DNA from: Symbiodinium natans
Taxonomy: Eukaryota; Sar; Dinophyceae; Suessiales; Symbiodiniaceae
DNA: 64,000 nucleotides
Direction: 5' to 3'
Assembly: GCA_905221605.1 (NCBI GenBank)
Contig: CAJNDS010000001.1
Coordinates: 961,025-1,025,024, forward strand
Below the pieces are notes generated by a model. It was not told the DNA's origin and did no database searches. It saw only the letters and a program-made list of their open reading frames with translations. How positions within the stretch are numbered: position 1 is the first letter of the stretch; every line of letters begins with the position of its first letter. Below are positions 42,628-52,028 of the stretch, one piece after another. Both the position numbers and the translations under genes were made by a program.

Positions 42628-42703
42628 TTAAGGAATCCCAATAAACCCTTGGCAGGGCACTGCCCTGTAGCGGTGCTGCTTCGCGACGAGGTTGGTCATG
42701 TGC
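42628..42703 (-). CDS. Candidate terminal exon
   Basis: After acceptor AGCTTAG the frame encodes HMTNLVAKQHRYRAVPCQGF then IGIP and TAA in unique sequence. The acceptor lies at the edge of a CCCTAAA array (coding strand). Product unknown. Confidence 0.45.
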
Positions 42704-42709
42704 CTAAGC

Positions 42710-43895
42710 TTTGGATTTAGGGTTTAGGGTTTAGGGTTTAGGGTTAAGGTTTAAGGGTTTAAGGGTTTAAGGGTTTAAGGGTTTAAGGGTTTAGGGGTTC
42801 AGGGTTTACGGATTTAGGGTTTAGAAGGTTCAGGGTTTAGAAGGCTTAGGGTTTAGGGAACCCTGAACCCTAAACCGAAAGCCTAAACCCCAAACCCTAG
42901 GGCTCCAAGGACTCTGACTCTTGTTTAAGGGTTTTTGGGCCCAAAGGCCTTATTGTTGAAGCGTCTGGGGGCTTAGGGTTTCGGGGTTTGGGGGGTCCAG
43001 GGTTTGTAGGGGGCTAGGGTTTAGGGTTGAACTAGCTTTAGAAGACAGGGCTTGGGATGTCCAACTTGGAGAAGTGTAGGGGGTTAGGGGTTTAGGGTTT
43101 CGGTTTTCAGCAGTTTAGGGTTTGGGCTTGGGATGTCGGGCTTGGAGCGGTTTAGGGTTTAGGGTTTAAGGCAGTTTGGGGTGGAGGGTTTATGGTTCAG
43201 GGATTCGGGCCTAGAGCAGTTTAGGGTTTCGGGCTTAAGGTATACGGGGTCTAGGGCAGTTAGGATGCGAGGGTTAGCTTAGAAAGCATTTTGGTGTTTG
43301 GGGCTGTGAACGACTCAGGGCCTGCGGCAGTTTATGGTGTAGAGGTGCAGGGCCTCAAACTGTAAGCCTCAAACTCTAGTTAAACCCCGAACCCCATGAG
43401 CCCAAAAATCCTAAACCCTAAACCTAAGCGCCAGAGCCCCGTCCTGACAGGGAAGGTCTTTCTCGTGAGTGTTTCGGGTTTCCCTAAACCCTAAACCCTA
43501 AACCCTAAACCCTAAACCCTAAACCCTAAACCCTAAACCCTAAACCCTAAACCCTAAACCCTAAACCCTAAACCTAGACCTTGATTGGACGGGGGTCTTA
43601 GAACTAGTGGTTTGAAACCTGGGCAGCCGGGAGGTTGAAATGAGGCACACCCCAAACCACCAAGCCGGGTGAGTTTTGGGGTTAGGGGCTGCGGCTCCGC
43701 TTCGGCTTTAGGATTTGTGGTTTAGAGTTCAGGGGTCGGTGATCCTAAACCCGAAATAAACGCCTAGTTTGGGGTTTACGAAAATTTTGGTCCCCTAATA
43801 GTTGAAGTCCCTGAAAATAAGGACCCCGATCAAGGTACCCCCCCCCCAATTTTCGGAAACCCCCAAACCCTAACCCTAAACCCCAAACCCCAAAC
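42710..43895. other. G-rich repeat-derived region, no gene called
   Basis: 42720-42860 holds a TTTAAGGG octamer run among TTTAGGG units. 42950-43370 is decayed TTTAGGG-like sequence with a recurring GGCAGTTTAGGG motif. 43485-43573 is a pure CCCTAAA array. 43575-43740 is unique. No exon supported. Confidence 0.5.
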
Positions 43896-43902
43896 CCCAA
43901 AC

Positions 43903-44001
43903 CGGGCGAGGCGGGGAGTTTTTCTAAGTAGCTGCCGAGGGGCAAGAACTCGCGGAAGCTGATGGAGCCGCTCGAGTCAAGGTCCTGGACAATGTCGGGC
44001 A
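43903..44001 (-). CDS. EF-hand exon
   Basis: Between acceptor CCCTTAG and donor CCCG/GTTTGG. Encodes PDIVQDLDSSGSISFREFL followed by PLGSYLEKLPASP. DLDSSGSISFRE matches the 12-residue EF-hand loop (D1, D3, S5, G6, S7, I8, E12) with hydrophobic flanks, so a calcium-binding helix-loop-helix is expected. On the same strand and upstream lie exons at 47506-47451 (EF-hand loop start) and 45165-45107 (EF-hand loop end), which may belong to one multi-EF-hand gene. Flanked by CCCCAAA on the left and TTTAGGG on the right. Confidence 0.6.
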
Positions 44002-44106
44002 CTAAGGGTCTAGGGGGGGGGGGGGTTCAGGGTTAGGGTTTAGGGTTTAGGGTTAAGGGTTTGGGGTTTGGGGTTTAGGGTTTAGGGTTTCGGGTTTAGG
44101 GTTTAG

Positions 44107-44285
44107 CAACCATCTGGAAGCCCGAAGGTGTGGTCGCCTGGTTTGCCACCACACAAGGCCTGGCAATGGTGGTCGTAGTTGCGACAGCGCTTTGCAACAC
44201 AACATTGCTTGATGCCAAGTCCACTGACTCCAACCAGCATAGGGCCCGATGTTGTTGTGGGTTGTTTGCATGGAGCTGCATGTGA
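44107..44285 (+). CDS. Candidate terminal exon with a hydrophobic segment
   Basis: Acceptor GGGTTTAG (array edge), then TIWKPEGVVAWFATTQGLAM, VVVVATALCNTTLLDAK and on to TGA. VVAWF...GLAMVVVVATALC could be a membrane span. Minus frames are also open (VDLASSNVVLQSAVATTTT), so strand is a judgement. Here the array polarity is reversed (TTTAGGG left, CCCCAAA right). Confidence 0.4.
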
Positions 44286-44778
44286 TGCAATACCCCAAAC
44301 CCTAAACCCTAAACCCGAAACCCTAAACCCGAAGCCCTAAACCCTGAACCCTGGCATGTTCTTCTTTGCCCAACATGGGCTGCTGCGTGTGGGGTGACAG
44401 AGTCGCTGGGTTTAGGGTTTAGGGTTTAGGGTTTAGGGTTTAGGGTTTAGGGCAAGGGTTTAGGGTCCAGGGGAACGGACCAAGAACGGATTTTTTTCGG
44501 GTGCTCCTAAACCCGAGTAGGCCCTAACAAAAACCCGGCCCTCCGAGTCTGCGAGCCGGAGACCAGCTGGGATGTGGGTTTGGGGTTTAGGGTTTAGGGT
44601 TTAGGGTTTAACTCTACTACAAATTTAACAAAATGGTAGGTTTTGTGATTTCCCCCTCACCCCACATCCCGAAGCCGCAACCCTAAACCCTAAATCCCCT
44701 AAACCCTCCAAAACACCAACCCTGAAGTCTAAACCCTCGGCCCCCCAAAAAGTAAGCAAATGGCGCCCCAGGTAGTCC

Positions 44779-44876
44779 TATTTGCTTGAAGAACCTCCCT
44801 TGAAAATTCGATATTCTTCCTGATAAGGTTTTATGGGGATTATGATCTTTTGTTTGTTTGGGGTTCTTCAGCAAAT
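44779..44876. mobile_element. MITE-like element, family H
   Basis: TATTTGCTTGAAGAACC and GGTTCTTCAGCAAATGG are inverted repeats. Interior ATTCTTCCTGATAAGG resembles the other H copies. Two further half-ends (GATTCTTAAGCTAATCGAGC at about 44900 and GTTCTTAAGCAAATGGAGC at about 44967) lie just downstream, the second after a CCCTAAA array. Confidence 0.6.
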
Positions 44877-45106
44877 GGAGCCCCCCAGATAGGGTGTGCG
44901 GATTCTTAAGCTAATCGAGCCCACACCCTAAACCCTAAACCCTGCACCCTAAACCCTAAAGCCAGTTCTTAAGCAAATGGAGCCCCCAGGCAGGATTTGG
45001 GACGTTTGGGGGGCAAATCGAAAACCCTAAACCCTAAACCCTAAACCCTAAACCCTAAACCCTAAACCCTAAACCCCCCCCCCTGAAGTCCCCTCCCTAT
45101 GGGAAC

Positions 45107-45539
45107 CCCATAGGTCCAGGGTCTCGAAGAACTTCCTCAGCTCCTCAAAGGTCAGGCCTGGGTCGCTGCTTAGGGTTTAGGGTTTAGGGTTTAGGGTTTA
45201 GGGTTTAGGGTTTAGGGTTTAGGGTTTAGGGTTTAGGGTTTAGGGTTTAGGGTTTAGGGTTTGGGGTTTAGGGTTTAGGGTTTAGGGTTTACGGATCGAA
45301 TTCGGGTAGGGTTCAAAGTTTTACCTTCTTCGCAAGGTCTTTGTCATGAGAAAAACCCCGGGCAGCGTAACATTCTCCAACAACCTGCCAAAAAATCCGA
45401 ATTGGGATTCTCATTTAAGATCCCCTCAAACTCCAGTGAAGTAAAAGTATCCCAAGGCCGACCTAGTTGATAAACTTGAAGGAAGGCTTCCCATTCCATG
45501 ATTCAGGCCAGTTAGGGTCTTCAAATTCTTGCTAATGTC
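45107..45539 (-). CDS. Three phase-compatible exons, EF-hand-like end
   Basis: Exon X is 45539-45463 (acceptor ATTATTTCAG), exon Y is 45384-45325 (acceptor TTTTTTGGCAG, donor AAGAAG/GTAAAA) and exon Z is 45165-45107 (acceptor CTAAGCAG). X encodes DISKNLKTLTGLNHGMGSLP, Y encodes LLENVTLPGVFLMTKTLRR and Z encodes DPGLTFEELRKFFETLDLW. All joins keep frame (phase 2 at both introns). GLTFEELRKFF looks like the second half of an EF-hand. Intron X-Y (78 bp) starts like family G (CTAG/GTCGGCCTTGGGATA). Intron Y-Z is almost pure CCCTAAA. The donor of Z (ATGGG/GTTCCC) is tentative. Confidence 0.6.
45166..45324. repeat. Array forming nearly a whole intron
   Basis: On the minus strand this reads GTAAAACTTTGAACCC, a short unique piece, about seventeen CCCTAAA units (45171-45290) and GCAG. 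It separates exons Y and Z of the preceding entry with matching phases. GT-AG ends. Confidence 0.7.
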
Positions 45540-46083
45540 CTGAAATAATCGAAGGCGTATCACTTAAGCTACCTCAACGACTACCCTAAACCCTAAACCC
45601 TAAACCCTAAACCCTAAACCCTAAACCCTAAACCCTAGGATTTAATGGGGTTTCAGGTTTAGGGGTGTAGGCCGATATCGTTTGGTACACTACGGTTCCG
45701 GGATTGCACCTTTAGGGTTTAGGGTGTAGGATGATTGCGCCAAGTAACCTGGGGTGTAGGGCCTAAGTTAAAGCTTTTCAGGTTTAGAGTTTAGGGTTTA
45801 GGGTGTTAAGGTTCGAGGCTTGCGGTTTAGCGCTTTGTGTGTGTGGACACCCTCGCCCGAATGCGCTGAGACTCGAAACCTGAACCAACCAGACCCGCAC
45901 AACTTCCCAAAACCCTAAGCCACTTGAGACCCCCACCCCCCCTCCCCCCCGCTAAGGGAAGTTACATGGTCCCTCAATGAGGTCCCTTGCCTTCTTTAAA
46001 GGGTTCCCTACCCTTAGACACTATAAACCCTAAACCCTAAACCCTACACCCTACACCCTAAACCCTAACCCCAAACCCCAAAC

Positions 46084-46173
46084 CCAGCGAGGTTCGAAGG
46101 TTGATGCCGAGGCTCTCTTCTGCCCGTTCTGTAGCAGGCCATAGGCGCGCTTCACCCCGGTCACATCCAGTTC
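46084..46173 (-). CDS. Candidate exon, exactly 30 codons
   Basis: From CGGCAAG to donor CTGG/GTTTGG, phase 0 at both ends. Encodes ELDVTGVKRAYGLLQNGQKR then ASASTFEPRW. A helical, basic segment. The VKRAYGLL stretch faintly recalls the C-terminus of RuvB-like ATPases, but 90 nt is too little and I do not assign it. CCCCAAA on the left, TTTCGGG on the right. Confidence 0.5.
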
Positions 46174-46176
46174 CTT

Positions 46177-46228
46177 GCCGGGTTTCGGGTTTCGGGTTTC
46201 GGGTTTCGGGTTTCGGGTTTCGGGTTTA
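46177..46228. repeat. TTTCGGG array
   Basis: Six perfect TTTCGGG units followed by two TTTAGGG: a fixed T-T-T-C-G-G-G variant block adjoining the acceptor side of the minus exon 46173-46084. Confidence 0.9.
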
Positions 46229-46445
46229 GGGTTTAGGGTGGTTTAGTGACTTGCTCGCTGGGGGGAGAGTGGGGGAGGGGGGGGGGGGGATTGGAGTTGG
46301 AGTTGAGTGGGGGGGGAACCCTCAAAGGTATCAGCTTTGGGGTTTAGGCGTTCCAGCTTAGGCCCTAAACCCTAAACCCTAAACCGTAAACCCCAAACAC
46401 GACCGAAAGCTTAAACACAGTACCCTAAGCCCTTTTCTGGTACAG

Positions 46446-46618
46446 GGTTAAGTGGCACTTCAAGCAAAATTCCAAGCACACGGAAATCCCGCAAAAATTC
46501 CATTTGTGCACGTAGGGACCCTAAACCCTAAACCCTAAACCCTAAACCCTAAACCCTAGACCGTAAATAAACCCGAACGTTACAAGTGGGATATCAGCAA
46601 CCATGGACCTCCTATTCG
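46446..46618 (+). CDS. Two adjacent exon candidates
   Basis: 46446-46515 follows acceptor TGGTACAG and encodes VKWHFKQNSKHTEIPQKFHL, CT and TAG. 46575-46618 encodes ERYKWDISNHGPPI and ends at donor TTCG/GTAGGG. A CCCTAAA array lies between. The first is closed by a stop, so they may be ends of different genes or the first may be read differently. Basic, aromatic composition; unknown product. Confidence 0.4.
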
Positions 46619-46959
46619 GTAGGGTTCGAGGTATCAGCTTGACGGGGCTAGGGATTCAGGGTTTAGGGTTTAGGGTTTAGGGTTTAGGGTTTAGGGTTTA
46701 GAATTTACGGGTTAAGGTTTAGGGTTTAAGGCTTAAGGTTTCGGGATTTGTGAAACGTTTTCCGGTTTAGGCTTTCTTGTTTTCTATCTGGGGAGCATCA
46801 CGGTCACAAATTCGGGTTTGAGGCTTGGGGTTTCTTGAGGGTCCCGAAACACGAAACAAACCCCAAAACCTAAACCCTAAACCCTAAACCCTAAAACCTA
46901 AACCCTAAACCCTAATAACCCTAAAACCTAAACCCTAAACCCTAAACCCTACAGGGTAG

Positions 46960-47022
46960 CGTGGCAGCAAGGGTGTGGATGACTATGTCTTTGCGCTTCA
47001 GGGGTTCCGCTACCTGCAGGCT
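46960..47022 (+). CDS. Candidate exon, exactly 21 codons
   Basis: Acceptor AGGGTAG, donor GGCT/GTTTGT. Encodes RGSKGVDDYVFALQGFRYLQ then A, phase 0 at both ends. CCCTAAA left, TTTAGGG right. Strong protein-like composition. Confidence 0.5.
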
Positions 47023-47156
47023 GTTTGTTTAGGGTTTAGGGTTTAGGGTTTAGGGTTTAGGGTTTAGGGTTTAGGGTTTAGGGTTTAGGGTTTAGGGTTC
47101 GGGGTTCAGGGTTCAGGGTTTAGGGTTTAGGGTTTGGGGTTGAGGGCTTGGATTAG

Positions 47157-47254
47157 ACGCCGAAGCCTACCTAGAGTATGCCTGTACCTGGCAGTTCATC
47201 AAGCTACCCATTCCCCAAAAAGGCCTAAATTTCCCTCGAATAGTTTGCGATTGA
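47157..47254 (+). CDS. Candidate terminal exon
   Basis: Acceptor TTGGATTAG, then AEAYLEYACTWQFIKLPIPQ, KGLNFPRIVCD and TGA in unique sequence. It lies 135 bp 3' of the exon at 46960-47022 across a TTTAGGG array; the phases do not match directly, so a join is not proven. Confidence 0.5.
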
Positions 47255-47450
47255 CCTTTAGATGCCCCCCTCAAAACAACAGCTGATTGTGTACCATGAG
47301 GGCAACTTTATCCTTCATTTAGGGTCCGTAAACCCTAAAACCCTATGGTGCCCGAAACCCTAAACCCTAAACCAACCCTAAACCCTTAAACCCTAACCCA
47401 AAAACCTAAACCCTAAAATGCACTACAAACACCCCTTGCGGCCAGGGGGC

Positions 47451-47506
47451 GCCGTCGCCATTGCAGTCGATGATGTCGAAGATGACGCGGTACTCGTCAA
47501 CTTGGC
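47451..47506 (-). CDS. EF-hand exon ending inside the calcium loop
   Basis: Acceptor ACCCCCAG; ends at a GC donor (GACGGC/GCCCCC). Encodes QVDEYRVIFDIIDCNGDG. FDIIDCNGDG matches the entering helix and first half of an EF-hand loop (D1, N3, D5, G6), as in calmodulin-type proteins. The second half would be in the next exon, a common intron position. Candidate downstream exons on the same strand are at 45.5-45.1 and 44.0 kb. Confidence 0.6.
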
Positions 47507-47556
47507 CTGGGGGTTAGGGTTTAGGGTTTAGGGTTTAGGGTTTAGGGTTTATTTTC

Positions 47557-47637
47557 GTAGGGAATGAGGGAATATTAGGGCCCTCTGTCTACCCTTTAAG
47601 GGATTATATAGGGTACCTCCTTCCCTCATTCCCTGCT
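47557..47637. mobile_element. MITE-like element, family I
   Basis: AGGGAATGAGGGAA (47559-47572) and TTCCCTCATTCCCT (47621-47634) are a perfect 14-bp inverted repeat around ACCCTTTAAGGGATTATATA. Sister copy at 31562-31655. Confidence 0.75.
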
Positions 47638-47639
47638 AA

Positions 47640-49320
47640 GAAGCAGCCAGGTAAGGCCACCCTAAAGCCACCCATAAATCCCAAAACCTAAAACAAAACT
47701 CGAAAACCCCAAGCCCGAAAAGCCCTGACCCTAAACCCTAAACCATGAAACCCCTGAAACTGCTGAAACCCTCAAACCCCTCCTCTGCACAATCCTTCTA
47801 TAACCCTAAGCCCTAAACCCGAAACCCTAAAAACCTCTGCAAAATCCTTCCACTGACACCTGTCAGCGGCTCCTTCCTAAGAGGCCGTAAGCCCGCACTG
47901 TGGTGCTTAGATATTCGGTTTAGGATTTAGGGTTTAGGGTTTAGGGTTTAGGGTTTGGTGTTGAGGGGCTCTGGGCGTTTCGGAATGTAACTGAAGCTAT
48001 CATCTGATGGGGATATGCTCAAAGGTTTCCGAAGTATGGTGGGTCAATACACAAAAGCAGCTGAGTGCGGAGACGGGGGAGGAATTTGGCAGAGGGGTTT
48101 TGCCCTAAACCCTAAACCCTAAACCCGAAAGCCTAAACCCTAGTTTAGGGCTATGGCCCCGAAGATCTCCGCGTCTTGACTAGACCCAAGAGAATCCTGG
48201 GAATAAACAAGGGTATCTTTTCTTGGTTTTAGGGGCTTACAAGGGAGCCTATAGGTTGAGGGTTCAGGGTTTAGGGTTTTTTTTGGGGGGCTTCAGGGCT
48301 TAGCCCAGACTAGACCCTTAAAAAAGGGAAGGAGGGCCTAGTCTGGGGGGTTTAGGGTTTAGGGTCTAGGGTTTAGGGTTTAGGGTCCTAGTTGAGCACT
48401 GAACACTGTTTTTGTTCCCGCTGTGGGCTGATTCTTCTGACGGTGCAGTAGCTGAGGGCAAAGGGCTTCTGGCCAGACGTTCTACGGGCCAACTTCCCTC
48501 AACCCTACCCCCGAAGGCCTAAGACCTAAGCCTGTAGAAGCCCCTGCACCCTAATTCATTAAAGGGACCCTTGTAAGGGACCTTAGGGTTATTTGGGGGC
48601 TATTCAGGGGCTACTTAGGTCAATAGGGACTCTAAAAAGTATATGAAAGGGCTAAAAAGGGGGCATAAGATTAAGGGCCCCTTCTAGGGATCCCTTCTTA
48701 TTAGGGTTTAGGGTTTAGGGTTTAGGGTTTAGGGTTTAGGGTTTAGGGGTTTAGGGTGTATAAATTCACCTTACGCGCCGAAACTTTAAGCATCATGAAG
48801 CCCCCAGTCCCGACAACCTACACGCGAACATACCCGAGCGCGAACCCCTAGGGCTTCAGTTTTGACCCAACAAATTCTGGGGTTTAGGGTTTAGGGTTTC
48901 GGGTTTAGGGCTTCAGGGTTTCTAGTTGTTGAGGTTCATGGGGTTCTAGGGTTCATAGGGCTTCAGGGTTTCTGGGGCTTAAGGTTCAGAGGGTTTATTA
49001 AGGTTCATAGGGTGTTAGGGTTCATAGGGTTTGAGGGTTTATAGGGTTTCTTGGGTTTATTAAGGTTCATAGGGTTTATTGAGGTTCATAGGGTTTTAGG
49101 GTTCATAGGGTCTTAGGGTGTATACAGGGCTTATAGGGTTTAGGGGCAAGCCCCTAACCCTTGAGATCCTGATGACCAAGCCTTAGAAACCGCGGAGCTT
49201 CGACCCCAATGCTCTGAAGCCGACATCTTGAACCCAACCAGGAACCCTAAATCCCAAACCCTGAACCCTGAACCCTAGACCCCTTTAAACCCTAAACCCT
49301 AAACCCTAAACCCTACACCC
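47640..49320. other. Repeat-derived region, weak islands
   Basis: Contains CCCTAAA/TTTAGGG arrays (47700-47830, 48350-48390, 48705-48760), a decayed AAAAAGGG element (48290-48345) and, at 48890-49140, a GTTCATAGGG/GTTTATTAAG repeat field. Weak plus open segments near 48045-48105 (MVGQYTKAAECGDGGG) and 49180-49240 (ETAELRPQCSEADILN) are not called. Confidence 0.45.
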
Positions 49321-49327
49321 TAGCCCC

Positions 49328-49390
49328 CTGTCGCAAGTAGTCTCTGACGCTGCTGCTGGACTTTGGGTTTCGGAGATGCTGGCTCTCTAG
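49328..49390 (+). CDS. Candidate terminal exon or exon disrupted by an element
   Basis: LSQVVSDAAAGLWVSEMLAL followed by TAG, immediately left of a family A element that starts at 49392. The stop overlaps the insertion point (TAGT), so the exon may have continued before the insertion. CCCTAAA lies upstream. Confidence 0.4.
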   Translation: MSQVVSDAAAGLWVSEMLAL

Positions 49391-49391
49391 T

Positions 49392-49503
49392 CTAGGCTGC
49401 CCAGTACCCTAAAACTAACAAGGGTGCCCTTCTTTGCTGATAAAGGGGTTTAGAAGGGGGCCTAAACCCCCCAAAAAAGGGAATGAGGGTACTACTGGGC
49501 ATC
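49392..49503. mobile_element. MITE-like element, family A, right end lost to an array
   Basis: CTAGGCTGCCCAGTA at the left, interior TGCCCTTCTTTGCTGATAAA and CCCCCCAAAAAAGGGAATGA, then TACTGGGCATC. The final CTAG is replaced by GTAAACCC, the start of a CCCTAAA array. Confidence 0.75.
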
Positions 49504-49611
49504 GTAAACCCTAAACCCTAAACCCTAAACCCTAAACCCTAAACCCTAAACCCCCCCCAAAAAGGGAGTAGTGCTTGGTTGATGGCTCCTGCCGTCACAC
49601 CATAGCTCGGC

Positions 49612-51234
49612 CTAGTCGAAAGAAGCCGAAGACGATCGCAATCTTGCGCGGCTCTGCTGCCGCCTCCAAAACAACGACGCATCACCGCAGAAGGCAAAAC
49701 CCACATCGCCCCAGGTCACCACGGAACCATCACCGAGGATGGCGCCAACAGCACACGCAGAAGCCTGAATGTGCTGTGCACCTTTTAGCTGCGCTTGCAC
49801 TGAACTGCTGTCGCCACCGCAGTCAGGACGGCCCCAGCTTATGACAGATCCATCACCGAGAAGTGCGGCAAAAGCATGTCGAGAAGCTTGGATGTACTGC
49901 ACGCCCTTCAGGTGAGATTGCACAGAACTGCTGTCGCCGCCATAACCAGCGTCGCCCCAGGTCGCAACTGTTTCGTCAGCGAGGATCGCGGCAAAGGCGC
50001 GTCCAGAAGCTTGGATGTGCAGCACGCCCTTCAGCTGAGCTTGCACAGAACTGCTGTCACCTCCACATGCCTCATCCCCCCAAGTCACAACAGATCCGTC
50101 ACCGAGGATCGCGGCAAATGCACATTCAGAAGCTTGAATGTGCCGTACGCCCTTCAGTTGAGGTTGCACTGAACTGCTGTTGCTGCCGCAAGCATGACTG
50201 CCCCAGGTCACGACAGTTCCGTCACCGCGGACTGCGGCAAAAGCACCTTCAGAAGCTTGGATGTGCTGCACATCCTTCAGCCGATGTTGCACTAAACTGC
50301 TGTCACCTCCACAATTCTGATCGCCCCAGGTCACGACCGATCCGTCACCGAGGATGGCGGCAAAAGCGCCATTAGAAGCTTGGATGTGCTGCACGCCCTG
50401 CAGCACAGCCTGCACGGTACTGCTGTTACCTCCGCAATCCTCATCGCCCCAAGTCACGACAGATCCGTCCCCGAGGATCGCGGCAAAAGCATGTCGAGAA
50501 GCTTGGATGCACCGCACTCCCTGTAGCAGATGTTGCACTGAGCTGCTGTCGCCACCAGACTTGGCATAGCCCCAGCTCACGACCGATCCATCATCGAGAA
50601 CAGCAGCAAAAGCACCTGCAGAAGCTTGGATGTGTTGCACGCCCTTCAGCTGCTCTTGCACTGAACTGCTGTTGCCGCCGCCAGCAGAATTGCCCCAAGT
50701 CAGTACAGACCGATCACCGAGAAGGGCGGCGAAAGCAGCTCGAGAAGCTTGGATGTGCTGCACGCCCTTCAGCTGAGCTTGCACTGAACTGCTGTCGCCA
50801 CCGCAAGCAGGACTGCCCCAGGTCATAACAGATCCATCACCGAGAATGGCAGCAAAAGCACCGGGGCCCGACACACCAAGTTCTGTCCACGTCGAGGCGG
50901 CGACTTGCGGAAGCCGCACTTGCCTAGGTTGGCCCTTAAAGCCCTCTGAAAAATATTCCTGAATATGATCCTCTTAAACCCAAATAAGGGAAAATATAAA
51001 ATGTCCCAAGGGCCTACCTAGTTGCAGGAATAAGTCGTCACCGCTTCGTACGTTTGCCTGCCTAAGCGTCTGTGTTGCATCCAGTACGTGGCCATCAGCA
51101 CTCAACAGCCGCCCTTTGCCAACAGCCAGGGCGCACTGGGCGCTTTGGCTCAGTCTTTCCACAGTTGCATCTTCCCGAGTCTCAAGAGAAACCCTCTTGC
51201 CGCTGAGCAGATGCACATCAACCGAAAGTGACAT
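49612..51234 (-). CDS. Ubiquitin-like/RCC1-like repeat protein, copy 1
   Basis: Exon 1 is 51234-51018 and exon 2 is 50918-49612, joined by a GT-AG intron of 99 bp. The join totals 1524 nt (507 codons plus stop). Residues 1-72 are a ubiquitin-like domain candidate (MSLSVDVHLLSGKRVSLETR...). The remainder is ten tandem 41-residue units of the form AFAAILGDGSVVTWGDEACG followed by GDSSSVQAQLKGVQHIQAS. DGSVVTWG is the RCC1-type blade motif, but the unit is shorter than the usual 50 or so residues. Presumably a beta-propeller-like binding protein. Start chosen at the second ATG of the frame (51234), where the domain begins and which copy 2 shares. The last unit ends in a diverged tail (GFAFCGDASLFWRR...). 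A tandem duplicate lies 3.0 kb upstream in transcription order. Confidence 0.75.
50919..51017 (-). mobile_element. Introner-like intron, family G (copy 1)
   Basis: The intron starts GTAGGCCCTTGGGACATTTT and ends GGGCCAACCTAGGCAAG. CTAGGTAGGCCCTT at its 5' junction and the complement of AAGGGCCAACCTAG at the 3' end are inverted repeats (13 of 14). Shared with copy 2 and with 19453-19562. Confidence 0.7.
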
Positions 51235-51900
51235 GGCCGGGGGAAAAGGTGGCCTCAATTCCCCAGCATCATGGCGTGTGCGCGGCCTGTACCGCCCAAT
51301 ACCCCTGAATTGAGGGATATACCTACATTAAATTAGGGGTCCTTAACATGATTAACGGCACGTTCCTTATAGTTAAGGGGTCATGGGCTCTTTGGGAGTT
51401 TTATGAAATTCCAAGCCACAGCAAATGACACCTTGAACATGGGGGGGAGGAGGAATTGCTCGGCTTCATTAGCGTTTAATTGTGGTTAATCTGAATTGTG
51501 GTCGCCTTTCTTTCTTGACTAACCTTCAACACATGCTGTAATTAGCAAGGTACCAGAAAACTGCAAAGAAACCATGCTGTGAAAGATCAATCCTCAATAT
51601 GCTTTGGCTCGAGAAGAGGCAGCAGACACGCAAGCTTCTTTGACATTCCTGGCTTCAGGGGTGTCGGGCTTCGGGTCTCCTTAACCCTAATTATATAACC
51701 CCTCCCCCCCAAAAAATTAAAAAATAATAAAAAACAGACAGGGTTTGGGAAAGTTTGGCCACAAGGCCTGAGTATAAGTACTCCCGCACCATCTCGCAAC
51801 AAAACCGAAAAAGTCTCAATCCACGCGGTGACGTGCTTGTGGTGCAAGGTATCAGCGTCCAACCACTATGGGCTGTAGGTTCGTTTCCGGGGTTCAGGCA
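51235..51900. promoter_or_regulatory. Upstream region of copy 1, duplicated at 54209-54900
   Basis: Both upstream regions share blocks: GTGGCCTCAATTCCCCAGCA, CCACAGCAAATGACACCTT, GAGCTCGAGAAGAGC-type and CAACAAAA.CGAA.AAGTC, GTGACGTGCTTGTGGTGCAA. The duplication therefore includes at least 650 bp of 5' sequence, diverged more than the coding part. No TATA box or other motif recognised. The function as promoter is inference. Confidence 0.4.
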
Positions 51901-52028
51901 CTACAAAGGAGGGGCCCCCTTACTATGCTAACTGTAGCTAAGGGACTTATAACCTCATCTAGGATCCTTATAACCCAATTTGGGGCTCTTATAACTCTAC
52001 TTATAACTAGGGGCCCCCGACCTTGTAG
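51901..52028. mobile_element. MITE-like element, family F
   Basis: CTACAAAGGAGGGGCCCCCT at the left and AGGGGCCCCCGACCTTGTAG at the right. Collinear with the complement of 38393-38516, including ACTGTAGCTAAGGGACTTAT and CTTATAACCCAATTTGGGG. Confidence 0.8.

Noticed and set aside
46084-46173. RuvB-like ATPase C-terminus
   Set aside because: The resemblance rests on VKRAY.L only, in a 30-codon exon; too weak to name.
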